Source: Gammaproteobacteria bacterium (GTDB lineage: Bacteria; Pseudomonadota; Gammaproteobacteria; Steroidobacterales; Foliamicaceae). Taken from it: a stretch of DNA of 64,000 nt. A model generated the notes under the pieces. It searched no databases. It was not told the DNA's origin and was given only the letters and a program-made list of their open reading frames with translations. Both the position numbers and the translations under genes were made by a program. Of this stretch, positions 56,041 to 64,000 are shown piece after piece (the first letter of the stretch is position 1; the number at the start of each line of letters is the position of its first letter). Where the stretch lies: assembly GCA_009844425.1 (NCBI GenBank), contig VYBN01000013.1:1-64000 (forward strand), written 5' to 3'.

Positions 56041-57630
56041 TCAGCGGTCGCGGAACACCGCGGCCGGCCGCTCGACGAAAGGCTCGCGCCAGCCGGGAAA
56101 GCGGTCGCGGAAAATATGGTTTTGCCCATAGTGCGTGTCGAGCAGGATCGCCTTGGCCGAGCCCCCGCGCCACAAGTCGTATTCCGGCGCCGAATGCCGC
56201 GCAAAGAAGTCGGTGAGCCGCCCGTCCAGTTCCGCCACCACTTTCGCATGCGCCGGATCGTCGACGAGATTGCGCTTTTCCCCGGGATCGTCCACCAGGT
56301 CAAACAGCGTGTGCGGCTCGCCGGTATCGAACCGCTTCATGTATTTCCAGCGCCCCGAGCGCACGACGCGAACCGTAACGAACTCGAAAAACGCCGTACT
56401 GTCCCATTCCGATTCCGCTCCTTGCAGCATCGGGGCAAAGCTGCGCCCGCCGGAGTTGCGGATCTCGAGTTTCTCCAGCCCCAGGTACTCGAGCAGCGTC
56501 GGGAACACGTCCACCTGGTTGATGAATTCCTCGCGCACCACCCCTTCGGGCACCCGTCCGGGTTGCGAGAACATCAGCGGCACCTCCATGTTGACCTGAT
56601 GCACGGTGAACGGAAAGCTCCAGGAGGTATTGCCCCAGAGACCGCCGTGTCCGAACCGTGAGCCCTGGTCGGAGGTGTAGATGACCAGCGTGTTGTCGCG
56701 TAGCCCCTGTTCCTCCAGCGCTTCCATAAGCCGCCCTACTCCGTCGTCCACCATCGTCGTTTCGGCAGCCGTATTGATCATCGCCACGGGGTTATTGATC
56801 GCGTTGATCGCGCGCCAGGCGGTGGTGCCGTCGCGTACCATCTCGCCGGTCGGGCTTTTGCCCCGCGCCCAGGCTTCCAGGTAGGGATGGATGGGCTCGT
56901 GCGGCATCGACGGCGGGTTCTGACGGTAACGCTCCGCGTGCCGGTTGCGCGGCGGGAACAGCACGGTCGGCGGCAGCATGTACGGGCCGTTGTACGACAG
57001 GTACAGGAAGAAAGGCTCCCCGGCGTCCGGCCGCTGCCCGATGAACTCGATCGCCTTGTCCGTCCAGAAGTCCGTGAGGTGCTTCTCCACGCGGTAATGC
57101 CGGCCGTTGTCGATGACCTCCTGGTCGTAGAAGGTCGTGGTGTGTCCGGACGGGAAAGTCACCCACCACGAAAATCCCAGTTGCGGGCGCTCGTGCCGTC
57201 CCAGGTGGTACTTGCCCACCAGCCCGGTGAAGTAGCCGGCGTCCGCCAGCGTCTGCGGCAGGTTGCGGAACTCCTCGATCGCCGACCAGCCTTCCAGCTC
57301 CGGTTGGGGAGGCAAGGCCACGTGGATGCCCGTCTGCGAAGGCATGAGACCGGTCAACAGGGCGGCGCGGGCGGGCGAACAAACACCGCTGGCGGAGAAG
57401 GCGTTGCGGAACAGCACCCCCGAGCGGGCCAGCGCGTCGATATGGGGCGTTGCGATCTCGCTGTTGCCGTAGGCGCCCAGCAGCCGCGCGGACTGGTTGT
57501 CCGAAACGATCAGAATGACGTTCGGGCGCTGTGCACCGGACGTTTCCTGCGCGGTCGCGCCCGGAAACACCGCTGCCAGGAAAATTGCGAGGCCGGCCAG
57601 TGATCCGGCGGATTTGATGGTGGTCGTCAT
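56041..57630 (-). CDS. Type I sulfatase, exported
   Basis: 529 residues from ATG 57630 with a Sec leader ending TAQE. The formylglycine motif is CSPAR in SGVCSPARAALLTG; metal and sulfate residues lie in VSDNQS, GKYHLG and TSDQGSRFGHGGLWG. It differs clearly from the AtsA-like enzyme at 3878 and looks like the carbohydrate-sulfatase side of the S1 family. The partner substrate is not evident from its neighbours. Confidence 0.88.
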   Translation of the reverse strand: MTTTIKSAGSLAGLAIFLAAVFPGATAQETSGAQRPNVILIVSDNQSARLLGAYGNSEIATPHIDALARSGVLFRNAFSASGVCSPARAALLTGLMPSQTGIHVALPPQPELEGWSAIEEFRNLPQTLADAGYFTGLVGKYHLGRHERPQLGFSWWVTFPSGHTTTFYDQEVIDNGRHYRVEKHLTDFWTDKAIEFIGQRPDAGEPFFLYLSYNGPYMLPPTVLFPPRNRHAERYRQNPPSMPHEPIHPYLEAWARGKSPTGEMVRDGTTAWRAINAINNPVAMINTAAETTMVDDGVGRLMEALEEQGLRDNTLVIYTSDQGSRFGHGGLWGNTSWSFPFTVHQVNMEVPLMFSQPGRVPEGVVREEFINQVDVFPTLLEYLGLEKLEIRNSGGRSFAPMLQGAESEWDSTAFFEFVTVRVVRSGRWKYMKRFDTGEPHTLFDLVDDPGEKRNLVDDPAHAKVVAELDGRLTDFFARHSAPEYDLWRGGSAKAILLDTHYGQNHIFRDRFPGWREPFVERPAAVFRDR

Positions 57631-57680
57631 ACGGCCGGAGAATACCCGCAAGCAATCGGTGGGTGCAAAGAGGCGGTGCC

Positions 57681-57733
57681 GGGGGGGGAAGGCGTCTCGC
57701 CTTCCCGGAGGGCGGGACGCCCTCGCCCCCAGG
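57681..57733. repeat. Palindromic repeat family A, copy 6
   Basis: GGGGGGGAAGGCG-TCT-CGCCTTC followed by GGAGGGCG-GGA-CGCCCTCGCCCCCAGG. It lies between the divergent sulfatase and CDGSH-cupin genes, untranslated. Confidence 0.8.
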
Positions 57734-57790
57734 GAGGCTAGAATTACAGATTAATCCCGCGCCGGGAGACACAAAGCGGCAGGAAGGTCA

Positions 57791-58861
57791 ATGAGCGACT
57801 CAACCCAAAAGCCCGTAATCGCGAAATACAAGCCGTATTTCGCCGAACTCAAGAAAGACAAGCGATATTTCTGGTGCGCCTGCGGGCGGTCGAAAAACCA
57901 GCCGTATTGCGACGGTTCGCACAAGGGGACCGGCATCGCGCCGATTCCCTACAAGGCGCTCAAGGAGGGCGAAGAGGTGCTGTTCTGCGGCTGCAAGCAC
58001 ACGGGGGAAGCCCCGTTCTGCGACGGCAGTCATAACAACCTGCTGGAAGAGTACGAAACCGAAGACCCCCTAAGTCCGGAGAACCGCGCGATACCCCAGG
58101 CCGCTCAGGCCGCGCCCGGCCGCGTGGTTCTTGATGGCGGCTGCCAGGTCGCCCGGGTCGAACAACTGGCCGATGAGGGCGCCGGCGTCATCGAGGTCCG
58201 CAAACTGATCGGCGCGGAGGACGGCGCGCGCCATCAATCGCAATTTCACCTATGGCTGGGCCCCGGCTATTCGCAGGCAATGGAATTCCCGGGCTGCCAG
58301 GTGCTGCTCTTCGTGAAGGACGATTCGGGCGTTCTCTCCATCGGCCGCCGTGAGTTTGCGCTTGAGCCCCGCAGCGGTGCATTCGTGCGTCCCGGAGAGG
58401 CCTTTGCGCTGACCGCGCCGACCGACCGTCCCCTCAACGTATACGCCAGCACCTTCCCGCAGTCCGACGGCCCCCGGTGGCGAAAGGAATTGACGGACCG
58501 CTTCGATGCGGACTACCCGGACCGCACCATCGCAATGGACCGGGACAAGGCGACGCCGATGGCCGGCCGCTTCTTCCAGGTCCTGATCGACAAGCGCCAG
58601 GGATTCGAGAACGGCGCCCAGTTCATCGGCGAGATTCCGCGGTCTAAGGCCGTTGCCCACAGGCACCTCTACGAGGAAACGCTGATCATGGTTTCGGGCG
58701 AAGGCTGCCTCTGGACGGACAACGTGAAGACGCCGGTCGCGGCAGGCGACGTGATTTTTCTGCCGCCAAAGCAACGCCACTCGCTGGAATGCACCAGCGA
58801 GGACGGCATGCTTGTGGCCGGGGTGATCTTCCCCGGCGACAATCCCTCGATCAATTACTGA
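57791..58861 (+). CDS. Tandem CDGSH iron-sulfur and double-cupin fusion protein
   Basis: 356 residues. The first 90 carry two CDGSH units, [16 protein letters not shown] and [16 protein letters not shown]; the first has the usual C-x-C-x2-S spacing. Two cupin-like domains follow (about 110-240 and 255-350), the second with [17 protein letters not shown] and PPKQRHSLE as a metal-site candidate. A cytosolic 2Fe-2S plus metal cupin could be a small oxygenase or sensor. No leader. The fusion is uncommon in my knowledge. Confidence 0.78.
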   Translation: MSDSTQKPVIAKYKPYFAELKKDKRYFWCACGRSKNQPYCDGSHKGTGIAPIPYKALKEGEEVLFCGCKHTGEAPFCDGSHNNLLEEYETEDPLSPENRAIPQAAQAAPGRVVLDGGCQVARVEQLADEGAGVIEVRKLIGAEDGARHQSQFHLWLGPGYSQAMEFPGCQVLLFVKDDSGVLSIGRREFALEPRSGAFVRPGEAFALTAPTDRPLNVYASTFPQSDGPRWRKELTDRFDADYPDRTIAMDRDKATPMAGRFFQVLIDKRQGFENGAQFIGEIPRSKAVAHRHLYEETLIMVSGEGCLWTDNVKTPVAAGDVIFLPPKQRHSLECTSEDGMLVAGVIFPGDNPSINY

Positions 58862-58865
58862 TTTC

Positions 58866-58939
58866 TGGAGGCCAGGGCCGGAATTGAACCGGCGTCCACG
58901 GATTTGCAGTCCGCTGCATAGCCACTCTGCCACCTGGCC
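58866..58939 (-). tRNA. tRNA-Cys(GCA)
   Basis: Acceptor GGCCAGG/CCTGGCC, anticodon loop CTGCAAA, T arm GCCGG-TTCAATT-CCGGC, discriminator T and encoded CCA. Confidence 0.95.
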
Positions 58940-58988
58940 CGGCTTTTCGGCAGGCCGCGCCCTGCCGCGCTGATTCCTGCCGGAAAAA

Positions 58989-59063
58989 TGGAGCGGGAAA
59001 CGGGACTTGAACCCGCGACCCCAACCTTGGCAAGGTTGTGCTCTACCACTGAGCTATTCCCGC
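58989..59063 (-). tRNA. tRNA-Gly(GCC)
   Basis: Acceptor GCGGGAA/TTCCCGC, anticodon loop TTGCCAA, T arm GCGGG-TTCAAGT-CCCGT, discriminator T and encoded CCA. It lies upstream of tRNA-Cys and the two are probably one transcript. Confidence 0.95.
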
Positions 59064-59123
59064 TCGAAGCGGCGCCGAGTCTAGCAGTAACGCCGCTCCC
59101 GATTCAATAGACACACTAATTCC

Positions 59124-59232
59124 GCCTCATTTGTTGCCCCTTCCTCGCGGGAGACGCATCCGTCATCCATGACGCTTGGCGAGTGACATCCTGTCATCGA
59201 CACTCCCGCAAGGAAGGGGCAACAAATGAGGC
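59124..59232. repeat. Long hairpin repeat family B, copy 5
   Basis: Arms of 30 bp (59124-59153 and 59203-59232, 29 of 30 complementary) starting GCCTCATTTGTTGCCCC. The 49-bp core (ACGCAT...CATCCATGACGCTTG) resembles the copy 1 core on the opposite strand. Confidence 0.82.
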
Positions 59233-59266
59233 TCGCTTAACGCCGGCCCCTGTAGCGCCGGCCAGA

Positions 59267-59366
59267 GCCCATTGTTCGTCCCCCTCCCCGCAGGAGCGTT
59301 GGAGCAGGGACAGCGAGAATCGAGCCAGGATGGCGCCTCCAGCGGGGAGGGGGACGAACAATGGGC
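59267..59366. repeat. Long hairpin repeat family B, copy 4
   Basis: Perfect 25-bp arms (59267-59291 and 59342-59366) around a 50-bp core almost identical to copy 3 in opposite orientation. Together with copy 5 and the tRNAs it fills 58862-59390; no protein gene is seen there. Confidence 0.85.
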
Positions 59367-59390
59367 GGGGGAAGCACGAAAGAGGGCGAA

Positions 59391-60137
59391 TCAGGAGAAG
59401 TAGGCGCCTCCGTTGATGTCGAAACTGGCGCCGGTAATGAAGCTTGCCCGGGACGAGGCAAGGTAGGCGACCAGGTCCGCCACTTCCCGCGATTCCCCCT
59501 CGCGCCGCAGCGGCGTGCCCGCGGCGACGTTGGCGCGCACGGCGTCCTTGGTGAAGGTATCGTGGAAGGTCGTGTCGATCATTCCCGGGCATACGCAGTT
59601 GACCCGGATGCCGCTCGGCCCCAGTTCCTTGGCCATCGCCCGGGTAAGCGACATCACCGCGCCCTTGGACGTCGAGTAGGCCGCGGCGCCGGGACCGCCC
59701 CCGTCCCGGCCGGCCTGCGAGGCGAGATTGACGATGGATCCTCCTTCCGTCATGTGGGGAATGACGCATTGCGTGGTCAGAAAGGTGCTGGTCACGTTCA
59801 GCCGAAGGACATGTTCCAGGAACTCCTCGTCCATCTCCGGCAGCGCCTTGCGCGCAACCATGCCGCCCACGACGTTGACCAGGACGTCAATCGATTCGCC
59901 GAATGCGCGGCGGGTCTCGGCCACCAGCTTCTCGACGTCCTTGCGCCTGGTCATGTCGCCGGCGACGGCAATCGCGGTTCCGCCCGCCTGCCGAATGCTA
60001 TCGACGGTTTCCTGCCCCGCGGCGGCATTATTGAAATAGTTGACGACCACACGGGCGCCGGCCTCGGCCAGGGCCAGCGACACGGCCCTGCCGATGTCCC
60101 TGGAACCGCCGGCGACGATTGCTGTCTTGCCTTCCAT
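59391..60137 (-). CDS. SDR-family reductase, possible alginate-monomer (DEH) reductase
   Basis: 248 residues from ATG 60137, with GGGGGA 7 nt upstream. A classical SDR: TAIVAGGSRDIGRAV, NVVGG, Ser in NLASQAG, YSTSK and CPGMIDT. Immediately downstream of two alginate lyase genes on the same strand, it may reduce 4-deoxy-L-erythro-5-hexoseulose uronate to 2-keto-3-deoxygluconate, as SDRs do in known alginolytic loci. Without context it would be called a 3-oxoacyl-ACP reductase-like protein. Confidence 0.75.
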   Translation of the reverse strand: MEGKTAIVAGGSRDIGRAVSLALAEAGARVVVNYFNNAAAGQETVDSIRQAGGTAIAVAGDMTRRKDVEKLVAETRRAFGESIDVLVNVVGGMVARKALPEMDEEFLEHVLRLNVTSTFLTTQCVIPHMTEGGSIVNLASQAGRDGGGPGAAAYSTSKGAVMSLTRAMAKELGPSGIRVNCVCPGMIDTTFHDTFTKDAVRANVAAGTPLRREGESREVADLVAYLASSRASFITGASFDINGGAYFS

Positions 60138-60155
60138 ACACGCATCCCCCAATGA

Positions 60156-62372
60156 CTAATTTGAATGTTTCAAGGCGACCGGCCCTTTCTGATCGAACAG
60201 ACCGTAAAAGCCGCCCCATACGAACTCCCGGCCGGCGACCCTCATTGCATGCTCAAGGTCGTCGTCGGGGTCGTAGGAAAGAGCCAGGTAGCGCTCGCCG
60301 CGCTGCCTGCTGACAATCTTCACCAGCTGGTTGCCGCCGTCGCCGATTCGCTCGATCGCGGCAATCGACCCTTCGCTGCCGATCGTGGATTCCTCCGCCG
60401 CATCGTACTCGCCATGCGCTTGAAGCGTGGAAACGAAGGTGCTGTCACCCGAGCTCCGTATTCGCAGGATCACGGCCTGCTCGCGCCGGAGATTGATCTG
60501 GGGATCGTTGGCGCCGAGTTCCGCATAGAGCACCTGCAGCGGCTCTTCGGCCTGGATCGAATACGTATAGAAGCGATTTCCGGCAAGCCAGGTCATCGAG
60601 AACAGCTCGCCGGCAGCCACCTCGGTTTCCGCCCGCAGCCAGAGATGCTGGTAACCATTGGCGGTGCCCAGCGGAGACAGTTTGTCTGTCATCGTGCGAA
60701 GCGGCGGGTTGGTGGCTATGACCTGTCCCTTGAAGTGAACCGGCAGATCGTATTGCCGCTCTCCGGCTCCGGTCACGTCAAGCACGTCCACCACGACGGG
60801 TCCGTCGGCCAGCACGCCGTCCGCCAGAACCAGGGTGCGACTGAAGGAAACGCCCTCGTAGGCGCCGTCCATGGACGCCGCCGCGACATGAATGCCCTTG
60901 TCGCCGCCGAAGTACAGCACCTCGGGATGGAAACGCTCGCCAACTGACAAACGGGCGCCGAAATGACTCTCCCCGTCCACGACCAGCGTGTTGTGGGCGA
61001 CCGTCTGCTTGGCCCAGGACTCGTTCTCCGGCAAGTAACGCCCGCCGTTCTTGGGCTCGATATTGAGGAAACGCGCGGCCCCGTAGTCGGCCACGATCTC
61101 GTTGCCGTTGTCGTAGAAGATCCAGTGCAGCTTGTCGAAATGGCCGTGTCCCATTCCCTGCGCCGTGGCCTTGAATACCAGCGCCTGGTGGCCCGGTCCC
61201 GCGCCGTTGCGAAGAACCGCCAGACCGCCCTGTTCGCCGGCGGGGCCGTCCCTGAGCAGCACGGACCGGTGCTCGTAGGGCTCCGCCTCGCCGCGGTCCG
61301 CCGCCAGCGCCGCCTCGAAGCCGTCCCCGGTCAGCACGTAGGACTCCTGCCGCCGGGCCACCGACAACAGCCTGGAGTCGCCGGTGAGCGCGTAGGCGAT
61401 GGCTACGCCGTGGCGCAACTCGACGGTGTCCAGTCCCTTCTCCCGGATCGCGTCGTTGATCGGAAAGAACAGGCCGCCGTAGGAAAGCTCAATGCAGGCA
61501 TAGATCGCCTTCAGCAGCAGGCCGTCGCGATACTCGAATATCTTCAGTTCCGGATCGTTGTTCTCGATGCTGCGGGCAAATACCACCAGCGGCATCAATG
61601 CGTAACGCTGGTAGTACGGACCCTCGGCGTAGTAGCCGTCCGGCGACAGCAGCAGGTCGAGCTGCCGGATGAACCCGGATTCACCGTCGCCTTTGAGGCC
61701 GTAAAGCGACCTTTCCACGTACGAAGGGTCGTCGAGCGTGTATCCGGTCATCCCGACGGCGGCCACCGCCCAGGTTCCGTGGTTGTGAATCCGGTCGAAT
61801 GTCTGCGGCGATTCCACCGAAAGGAAATCGGCCATGGGCCGCAGCAAACGTTCTTCAATTAAGCTCTTTTCGTCGCCGGAAAGAGTGTCGACGATCGCGT
61901 CATAACCCTGGATTGCGTGAACCAGCCAGACGGACTCATTGAGGCTCTGCCAGAACAATCGGCCCGGCGTTTGCTCCTTCTTCATCGGATGCTCGCCCAG
62001 GCCGGGATACAGATCGGCGTACGCCAGCAACAGCGACCTGGCATGATCGGCGTAGCGCCCGTCGCCGGTGAGCTGATAAACGACGCCCGCCTCGCGGATC
62101 GCGACGCCGTTGCGCTTGTGCTGCTCGTGCGAATAGCCGCCGCCGGCGTCGACGGGAGCGGGCACGTCGGGCTCGGATGCGAAATACAGGTCGACGCGCG
62201 CCCGGGTCCGCTCCAGCGAGCGCATGAAGCCCGGCGATTCGCCCATCGCGGCGGTCACACTCGCGACGTCCCCTGCGGTGAGCAGCAGGCGGGGATGCGA
62301 TGCCCGGCCATCCTGCGGCCAGCCGCCGATCGCCAGGGCCGCCAGGGCCGGAACGACAAGGGACCGGCGCAT
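60156..62372 (-). CDS. Oligoalginate lyase, PL17 (heparinase II/III-like)
   Basis: 738 residues with a Sec leader ending GRAS, an alpha-toroid lyase domain and a heparinase II/III-type beta domain. The catalytic pair of PL17 is recognisable: Asn-His in IHNHGTWAVAA and Tyr in GYYAEGPYYQRY, plus GHGHFDKLHWIFY. Such exolyases release unsaturated monomers from alginate oligomers. It overlaps the PL6 gene stop by one base, so the pair is co-translated. Confidence 0.85.
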   Translation of the reverse strand: MRRSLVVPALAALAIGGWPQDGRASHPRLLLTAGDVASVTAAMGESPGFMRSLERTRARVDLYFASEPDVPAPVDAGGGYSHEQHKRNGVAIREAGVVYQLTGDGRYADHARSLLLAYADLYPGLGEHPMKKEQTPGRLFWQSLNESVWLVHAIQGYDAIVDTLSGDEKSLIEERLLRPMADFLSVESPQTFDRIHNHGTWAVAAVGMTGYTLDDPSYVERSLYGLKGDGESGFIRQLDLLLSPDGYYAEGPYYQRYALMPLVVFARSIENNDPELKIFEYRDGLLLKAIYACIELSYGGLFFPINDAIREKGLDTVELRHGVAIAYALTGDSRLLSVARRQESYVLTGDGFEAALAADRGEAEPYEHRSVLLRDGPAGEQGGLAVLRNGAGPGHQALVFKATAQGMGHGHFDKLHWIFYDNGNEIVADYGAARFLNIEPKNGGRYLPENESWAKQTVAHNTLVVDGESHFGARLSVGERFHPEVLYFGGDKGIHVAAASMDGAYEGVSFSRTLVLADGVLADGPVVVDVLDVTGAGERQYDLPVHFKGQVIATNPPLRTMTDKLSPLGTANGYQHLWLRAETEVAAGELFSMTWLAGNRFYTYSIQAEEPLQVLYAELGANDPQINLRREQAVILRIRSSGDSTFVSTLQAHGEYDAAEESTIGSEGSIAAIERIGDGGNQLVKIVSRQRGERYLALSYDPDDDLEHAMRVAGREFVWGGFYGLFDQKGPVALKHSN

Positions 62373-64000
62373 TACGGCGCGCCGATCTCGTCCACGATCG
62401 GTTCCGGCGTGCCGGCAAATCGATTTCTTCCGATTCGGGTGATCGGATCGCCGACCGTGTGCGTAACGCGTATCGGAAGGCTGTCGATGAATTCGTTGTC
62501 GTGAATGTCGGCCACCTGAACGCCCAGCAGCCGTATCGACGACGCCGTCCTGTTGCGCGCGTTGTGACCGACCGAGGCCAGCACGCTGGAACGGATTTCG
62601 AGCCGGGGGCCGAAGGTGCTCTCGTCCGTACCGCCGCGGTAAATGTCGACCACGGCGCCGCCGATGTTGCTGAACCGGCTGTCGACTACCGAAATTTCCT
62701 CGCCGTTGTAGCGGCCCAGGTCGTCGATCTCCCTGCTGAGCGAAATCACGCTGCCGGTAATGTCGCTGAATTCGGAGCGCGTGATGCGAATCTCATCCGC
62801 AAAGGTGTTCTTGGCCACCAGGAAGAAATTGAAGAGGTAATTGACGTCCAGGTCGCTTATGGAGCAGTCGTCGACCACCAGGCTGTAGTTGCTCGTCATC
62901 GAGTAGCGGCTGGTGCGAACCACCGAGTTGCCCGACATGTCGGGAGAAGCTGCCCCGGAAATCTCCAGGCCCGAAAGTTCGAGGCGCCCGCCATCGTCAA
63001 TCTCGAACAGCGCCGGGCGCTCGAACTCCAGCTTCACCGTTCCACGGCCCCGGGACGCCCTTACGCTCAAGGGCCGGTCGGCCACGATCGTCTTCCTGAC
63101 CCGGTAATCACCCGGGGCCAGTTCCAGGACGGAACCCGCTTCGGCCCGGGCGGCGGCATTGAACAGGGCGTCCTCGCCGGGCGTGACGACGATTGTGGGC
63201 GGCGTTGCGGGGGAGGAACCCGGTTTCGGATACCAGGCAACGCCCGTTTCGTCCTTGTCCAGCACCTTGAGGTCCGCGCGAACGCCGATTGAAGCGAGGG
63301 CCTCCCCGACCGGATACCAGAGCCCGTTGGCCGCCTGTTGCATCTCGATGGGGACGTTCGAAAAACCGCTCTTTTGCGGCAGATCCTCGACCGCGTTCGC
63401 CGCATTGCCTTCAAAGGCGATTCCGCTGATGTCGTCATGCACCCGGATTACGTTATTCCCGTCACGATTGAATACCAGGTTGGAACGGAACACGCTGTCG
63501 ATGGGCGTCGCCGAGCGCTCTTCATCGCTGCCCCCGGCCATTTCGATGTAGTCGCACTGAATGATCGAGTTGTTTTCCATCACCACGTCCTCGACCTGGT
63601 GATAGCGATTCAGCGGCGAATCGGGAACGCCGTTCATGACCGTGAAGGCAGCCCCGAAGCGGTAGCCGGTAAGACCGTGCAGATAGTTGTTACGAACCAC
63701 ATGCCCCTTGTTGATGACCCGAATGCCGCCGGTGTTCGGGACGCCGTTGCCGAGGAAGACATTGTCCTCCACCACGGCGTTGTTGCCGTGCCGCATCGTT
63801 AGCGTGCCGCGCGATTCCAGGAACAGGTTTCCGCGGAAGGTGTTGCCGCCGGACTTGTTGGAGATGATCTCCAGCTCGCCGTCGCAGCGGTCGAACACGT
63901 TGTTCTCGACGACGGTCAGCGAATCGGCCATCGAGTAGTGGCTGGTGCCGATTCGCAGCGTCTCGCCGCCGTTGGATCCCAGTATCGGCCGCGGGCCGAA
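62372..64000 (-). CDS. Alginate (poly-mannuronate) lyase, PL6 / chondroitinase B-like, partial
   Basis: A right-handed beta-helix protein running off the window: the frame is open to base 64000 and reads GSNGGETLRIG upstream of the first internal Met. Catalytic PL6 residues are visible in ISNKSGGNTFRGN (Lys) and TLTMRHGN (Arg). It is followed by further parallel beta-helix rungs (VVRNNYLHG, VVMENNSII, DIHDNEF), making a two-domain PL6. It would start alginate breakdown; its leader lies beyond the window. Confidence 0.85.
   Translation of the reverse strand, partial: FGPRPILGSNGGETLRIGTSHYSMADSLTVVENNVFDRCDGELEIISNKSGGNTFRGNLFLESRGTLTMRHGNNAVVEDNVFLGNGVPNTGGIRVINKGHVVRNNYLHGLTGYRFGAAFTVMNGVPDSPLNRYHQVEDVVMENNSIIQCDYIEMAGGSDEERSATPIDSVFRSNLVFNRDGNNVIRVHDDISGIAFEGNAANAVEDLPQKSGFSNVPIEMQQAANGLWYPVGEALASIGVRADLKVLDKDETGVAWYPKPGSSPATPPTIVVTPGEDALFNAAARAEAGSVLELAPGDYRVRKTIVADRPLSVRASRGRGTVKLEFERPALFEIDDGGRLELSGLEISGAASPDMSGNSVVRTSRYSMTSNYSLVVDDCSISDLDVNYLFNFFLVAKNTFADEIRITRSEFSDITGSVISLSREIDDLGRYNGEEISVVDSRFSNIGGAVVDIYRGGTDESTFGPRLEIRSSVLASVGHNARNRTASSIRLLGVQVADIHDNEFIDSLPIRVTHTVGDPITRIGRNRFAGTPEPIVDEIGAP

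Noticed and set aside
36329-59366. Family B hairpins read simply as intrinsic terminators
   Set aside because: Arms and loops are too long, a 49-50 bp core is conserved between loci, U tracts are lacking, and one copy lies inside the ccm operon. They may still stop some transcripts.
27926-59366. CRISPR array, retron or diversity-generating element
   Set aside because: The repeats are dispersed over 30 kb rather than regularly spaced, and no cas gene, reverse transcriptase or variable-target gene is seen in the window.
56041-64000. One continuous sulfated-polysaccharide utilisation locus joining the sulfatase to the alginate lyases
   Set aside because: A CDGSH-cupin gene, two tRNAs and two hairpins lie between, alginate is not sulfated, and no shared regulatory site was seen.

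Overview
The window is GC-rich and densely coded, and it looks like the chromosome of a heterotrophic, probably marine, gammaproteobacterium. The grounds are a complete System I cytochrome c maturation operon in the order ccmABCDEFGHI, two large TonB-dependent receptors, Tat and lipoprotein leaders, many ATGA overlaps with some TTG/GTG starts, and a protocatechuate 4,5-cleavage (lig) operon. The order-level assignment is a guess. A gene cut at its 5' end lies at the left edge, and a polysaccharide lyase gene runs off the right edge.

Layout. (1) 3.0-23.8 kb is an aromatic catabolic supercluster. One plus-strand block (3067-11855) encodes a short-chain alcohol dehydrogenase, an AtsA-like arylsulfatase lipoprotein, a double-cupin protein, a Tat protein, a p-cresol methylhydroxylase/vanillyl-alcohol-oxidase type flavoprotein with its cytochrome c, a creatinase-like protein, a membrane-anchored hydratase-like protein and a DoxX-like protein. 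A convergent arylsulfotransferase and an AraC-type regulator follow. A second plus-strand block (14551-23770) encodes a sodium:solute symporter, two very small membrane proteins, an aldehyde dehydrogenase and ligK, ligU, ligJ, ligI, ligA, ligB and ligC. Both blocks are preceded by the same tandem motif at 22-bp spacing, each lying 20 nt upstream of a -10 box. The inferred route is: arylsulfate import and desulfation, oxidation of the phenol side chain, aldehyde to acid, then protocatechuate to central metabolism. (2) 23.8-30.9 kb is the ccm operon on the minus strand, which would supply haem attachment for the cytochrome. (3) 30.9-44.2 kb is mixed: an oxidoreductase, a methyltransferase pair, a Tat-exported dienelactone hydrolase, a frameshifted D-aminoacylase, a LysR regulator, a TonB receptor, a gamma-glutamyltransferase and a dihydrodipicolinate-reductase-like enzyme. 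(4) 44.3-47.5 kb is a defence remnant: an internally deleted MmeI-type restriction-modification gene between two higBA toxin-antitoxin pairs. (5) 47.6-47.9 kb is a tRNA-Leu(UAA) gene split by a 233-nt group I intron. (6) 48-58.9 kb holds a neurotransmitter-type sodium symporter, a second TonB receptor, two exported amidohydrolases, an aminotransferase, a second sulfatase and a CDGSH-cupin fusion. (7) 58.9-64 kb holds tRNA-Cys, tRNA-Gly and an alginate-use block (SDR reductase, PL17 lyase, PL6 lyase).

Two dispersed palindromic families run through the window. Family A (six copies) is a short double hairpin; three copies are translated as the basic N-terminus of exported proteins. Family B (five copies) is a hairpin of about 100 bp with a conserved core and locus-specific but self-complementary arms. 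The most notable observations are the intron-split tRNA-Leu, the shared AraC-type operator linking about twenty catabolic genes, a cupin leader that looks built from pieces of the neighbouring symporter gene, and these two repeat families. All functions are read from sequence by eye; no database search was possible.
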